The position numbers were made by a program, and so were the translations under genes. This document shows, piece after piece, positions 61,485 to 64,000 of a DNA stretch of 64,000 nt. Source of the stretch: Acanthornis magna. Taxonomy: Eukaryota; Chordata; Aves; Passeriformes; Acanthizidae. The stretch spans positions 620,001-684,000 of the forward strand of contig JAWUZG010000139.1 of assembly GCA_036785705.1 (NCBI GenBank), in the 5' to 3' direction. Each line of letters begins with the position of its first letter. Within the stretch, counting starts at the first letter, position 1. The notes below the pieces were generated by a model that saw only the letters and a program-made list of their open reading frames with translations, was not told the origin of the DNA and did no database searches.

Positions 61485-64000
61485 TATCCAAAATAAATGG
61501 TTTAAGGCATCTCAATATTTTCAACGAGGTATCAATTTGATCTCTTTTTAAAGCCAAGGCCTTGCTCCACTTACAGCAATATGAAGCAAAACTAGTTCCT
61601 GATATTTTGTGGACAGTCTGTAACAGGGATCACTGATCTGCTTTTTCCTTAAAAAACATGACTTCCATTATATGCATCTATTTTCAGAGGCTTACCATAA
61701 GTAGGTAGTGATTGCAAATAGTTATTCAGAACACAAGAGAGCAATATTCAAAAGAAGCTAGTTTGTTTTTAATTTTTTGGCTCTTAGGGAATCAACAAAC
61801 CTTTAGCTGAATGCAGTATTCCTGTGCTGAATCAGAAGTGTATAAAGCAAAACAGAAATTACCAAACCAAATATTAACGTGACATAACTATATATGGTTT
61901 CAATTTTAGGATATCAATCTAACCAGCAAATCCACAAAGTAAGCCCTTTCAGCAGCCTAAAATGAAAAGAAACTGCTGTGACAGTGGCAGCAGTGTCCCA
62001 AGACTGTGAGTATGAAAACAAACAGCCCATCATGGCCTGCCAGCAAGCAGCCAGCAGCCTCTGTGCTCCCTTCATGGTCAGGAGTACCTTTAGCTGCCTG
62101 CACATGCCAAGGGATGCCACCTGTATTTTCACCTTATCACTCAAGGCAGCAGCTGTGACCACACACTTTCACGTGAAGGAGGCCTGAGTCTATCTCTTGC
62201 CCATGCAAAAGTTAACAGAGCAAACATCTTCCTGTTATTACTGCTCCTCCTGCTTGCTCCCCTTCTCTTCCTTTGAAATTTTGCTGTTATGAACCTGTTA
62301 TCATCAGAGCCCATTTGCCACTTGTTATTGTTTTCCTCAGTGGATTTATGTAGCTCTAAGGAGCTGTAGGCAAAGGTATCGCTGCAAGAAATTGTTTAAA
62401 CTGAATGCTGCTTTCTTGAACAAATAATGCTCCATTCTACTTCCTTCTCAAAAGCAAGGTGGGAGGTTACATCTTCTGTAGAAAAACCCCACAACAATCT
62501 GCAATCTGAACTAACACAATTCTGCTGATTTCAGGAGCCAGGCAAGGCAGAGTATGTCCTTTGGGTTTCACAAGTTTGCCATGTACAATGAAACCAGTTT
62601 CTCTCAAGGATAATTACTGCCATTTCATTCAACTTGAAGTCATGCTCCATAATAAAATTCGCACACTGGGTTTTTCTTTTAAAAAACCACACAACTAAAA
62701 TTAATTAAGTACTGGACAGCAACCACACTGAGTATTCAAATTATGTAGGTATAAATTATAATTCAATTTCTAACATGGTCCTGTAGGACTAGTCATGAAC
62801 TTGTACTTTTGTGAGGCAACCTGGGTTGTAATTTTCTTCATATTCTTTAAGATTATTCTAGAGCCTTGTATGTGGTCTACATTATTGTGTCTTGATCTAT
62901 TGGCAGCAAACAAGTGCTTACGCAGAATGCTGTATTTCTTGGAGAGTCTGTTAAAAATGCTTTCCTTGATTAGTCTGTATTCATGTCAGTTTGTACATTG
63001 AACACAAGAAGAAATCTAGAGAAATTTGAGGGGGAAGTGAACTAGATTTGTTCATTCTTCTGATGAGGTTAAGGGAAGACCATGGTCTTTAACTGAACTA
63101 AAAGTAGATTTACACCACCAAATCCACCCCTGCATAGAAGCTTTCCTTCAGCTAAGTTTACTGGACTGAGACAATAACCGGAATCAAATCACGTCTTTCA
63201 CACAAGACTAAAAGCTGCCTTAAATGTCCAGGTAGATCCAGTGATCACTGGAGGAAATGAGCATGGGACTGTCACTGGGCTCATTTCCACAAGCTCTTTC
63301 AGAAAGCCTCAAAAGTCCTTCTCTGAATTTCTGTAGATCTTCCTCTTCCCTCCAGTTCCATTTACATGTTCCTAATGCTCAGCAATCATTTTTTCACTTA
63401 CAAACAACCAGTTCTTAACTTATAAAAAATAACACTTTATTTCAGAGTAATTGCAGCATCCATCATCTAGCTCATAAACTGAGAGCTGGAGCCACATGGT
63501 CATTTAGCTAATGGCTTCAAATAATGAGAACTAAACAACAAAAAACCACACCAAAACAAAAAATAAATTATATTAAAGTAACTTTTCATGTTTTGCCAGA
63601 GTTTTCTTCCCTGACTTAAATTAAAATTTGCAAATATAAAGAGTCTGGCTTGGGGCTAGCATCCAAGATACTGTATATCTTAAAAAAAAAAAAAAAATCA
63701 TGCAAGATACACAGTACCTTAAAAAAAAAAAATTAAAGATGCATTCCTTTTTCTCAGTAAGAAATCCTTCTAGACCACATTTTTCTCATGGTACAGAAAT
63801 TCAGCCAGTGTCCCTTACTTGGACTAAAATTGTCAAATAGTACGTGAGGTAATTGAAACTTTCACAAGTATGTGGAAACTATTTAAGATGTCTAATGGAG
63901 ATGTTGGAAGACCAATTATGATGATTTCTCCCCATAGAAGAGACTTGGAATCTAACATGAAAATACTTTCTTAACACACATCACACTGCTTTCTCACAAA
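61485..64000. other. AT-rich flank, no gene seen
   Basis: Unique AT-rich DNA up to the window end. Two A-runs (63681-63696 and 63721-63731) are separated by a short near-repeat that contains gatac and acagtacctta. Open frames stay below 85 codons. No exon, RNA or transposon was recognised. Confidence 0.6.

Overview
This window reads as vertebrate nuclear DNA from a bird. The evidence is the interspersed repeats: two copies of the avian/reptilian CR1 LINE, both ending in the octamer-type 3' tail typical of that family, and three solo LTRs of the kind common in bird genomes. Two of these LTRs share one family and the third belongs to another; both families look like endogenous retroviruses of the ERVL type. 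A songbird or related lineage is plausible from the LTR types, but the species cannot be fixed from the sequence. There are no operons, ribosome binding sites or CRISPR arrays, and the short open frames scattered through the window look like chance.

Layout. Positions 1-320 hold ordinary sequence and a CT/GT microsatellite. Positions 319-3265 are the most unusual part. On the minus strand there is a GC-rich, CpG-containing block (1589-2520), then two direct copies of a 269-bp segment 385 bp apart, then a decayed coding-like stretch (898 down to 319). That stretch ends in a Glu/Gln/Arg-rich, probably coiled-coil tail. A very long GGAA/GAAA purine tract (2522-3264) follows on the plus-strand side. 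Positions 3265-6141 are unique sequence with one long unassigned open frame. Positions 6142-7843 are a nested structure: a CR1 3' end split by a 1.38-kb minus-strand LTR with a perfect 5-bp target duplication (GAGGC), with the CR1 tail expanded into a pentanucleotide microsatellite.

From 7844 to about 59500 the DNA is AT-rich, low in CpG and without recognisable exons. It is broken by a 450-bp second member of the first LTR family (31984-32433, minus), a solo LTR of another family (39947-40494, plus), several small minisatellites, homopolymer tracts and a few inverted repeats. Some stretches rich in homeobox, POU and GATA core motifs look like candidate conserved noncoding elements, but this cannot be tested from one sequence. 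Positions 60117-61484 hold a 5'-truncated, frameshifted CR1 reverse transcriptase copy with an internal deletion. The rest, to 64000, is featureless AT-rich sequence.

No host protein-coding exon, rRNA or tRNA could be supported, so the window is best read as intergenic or deep intronic. I did not find a clear new biological system. The 319-2520 block is the best candidate for something undescribed.
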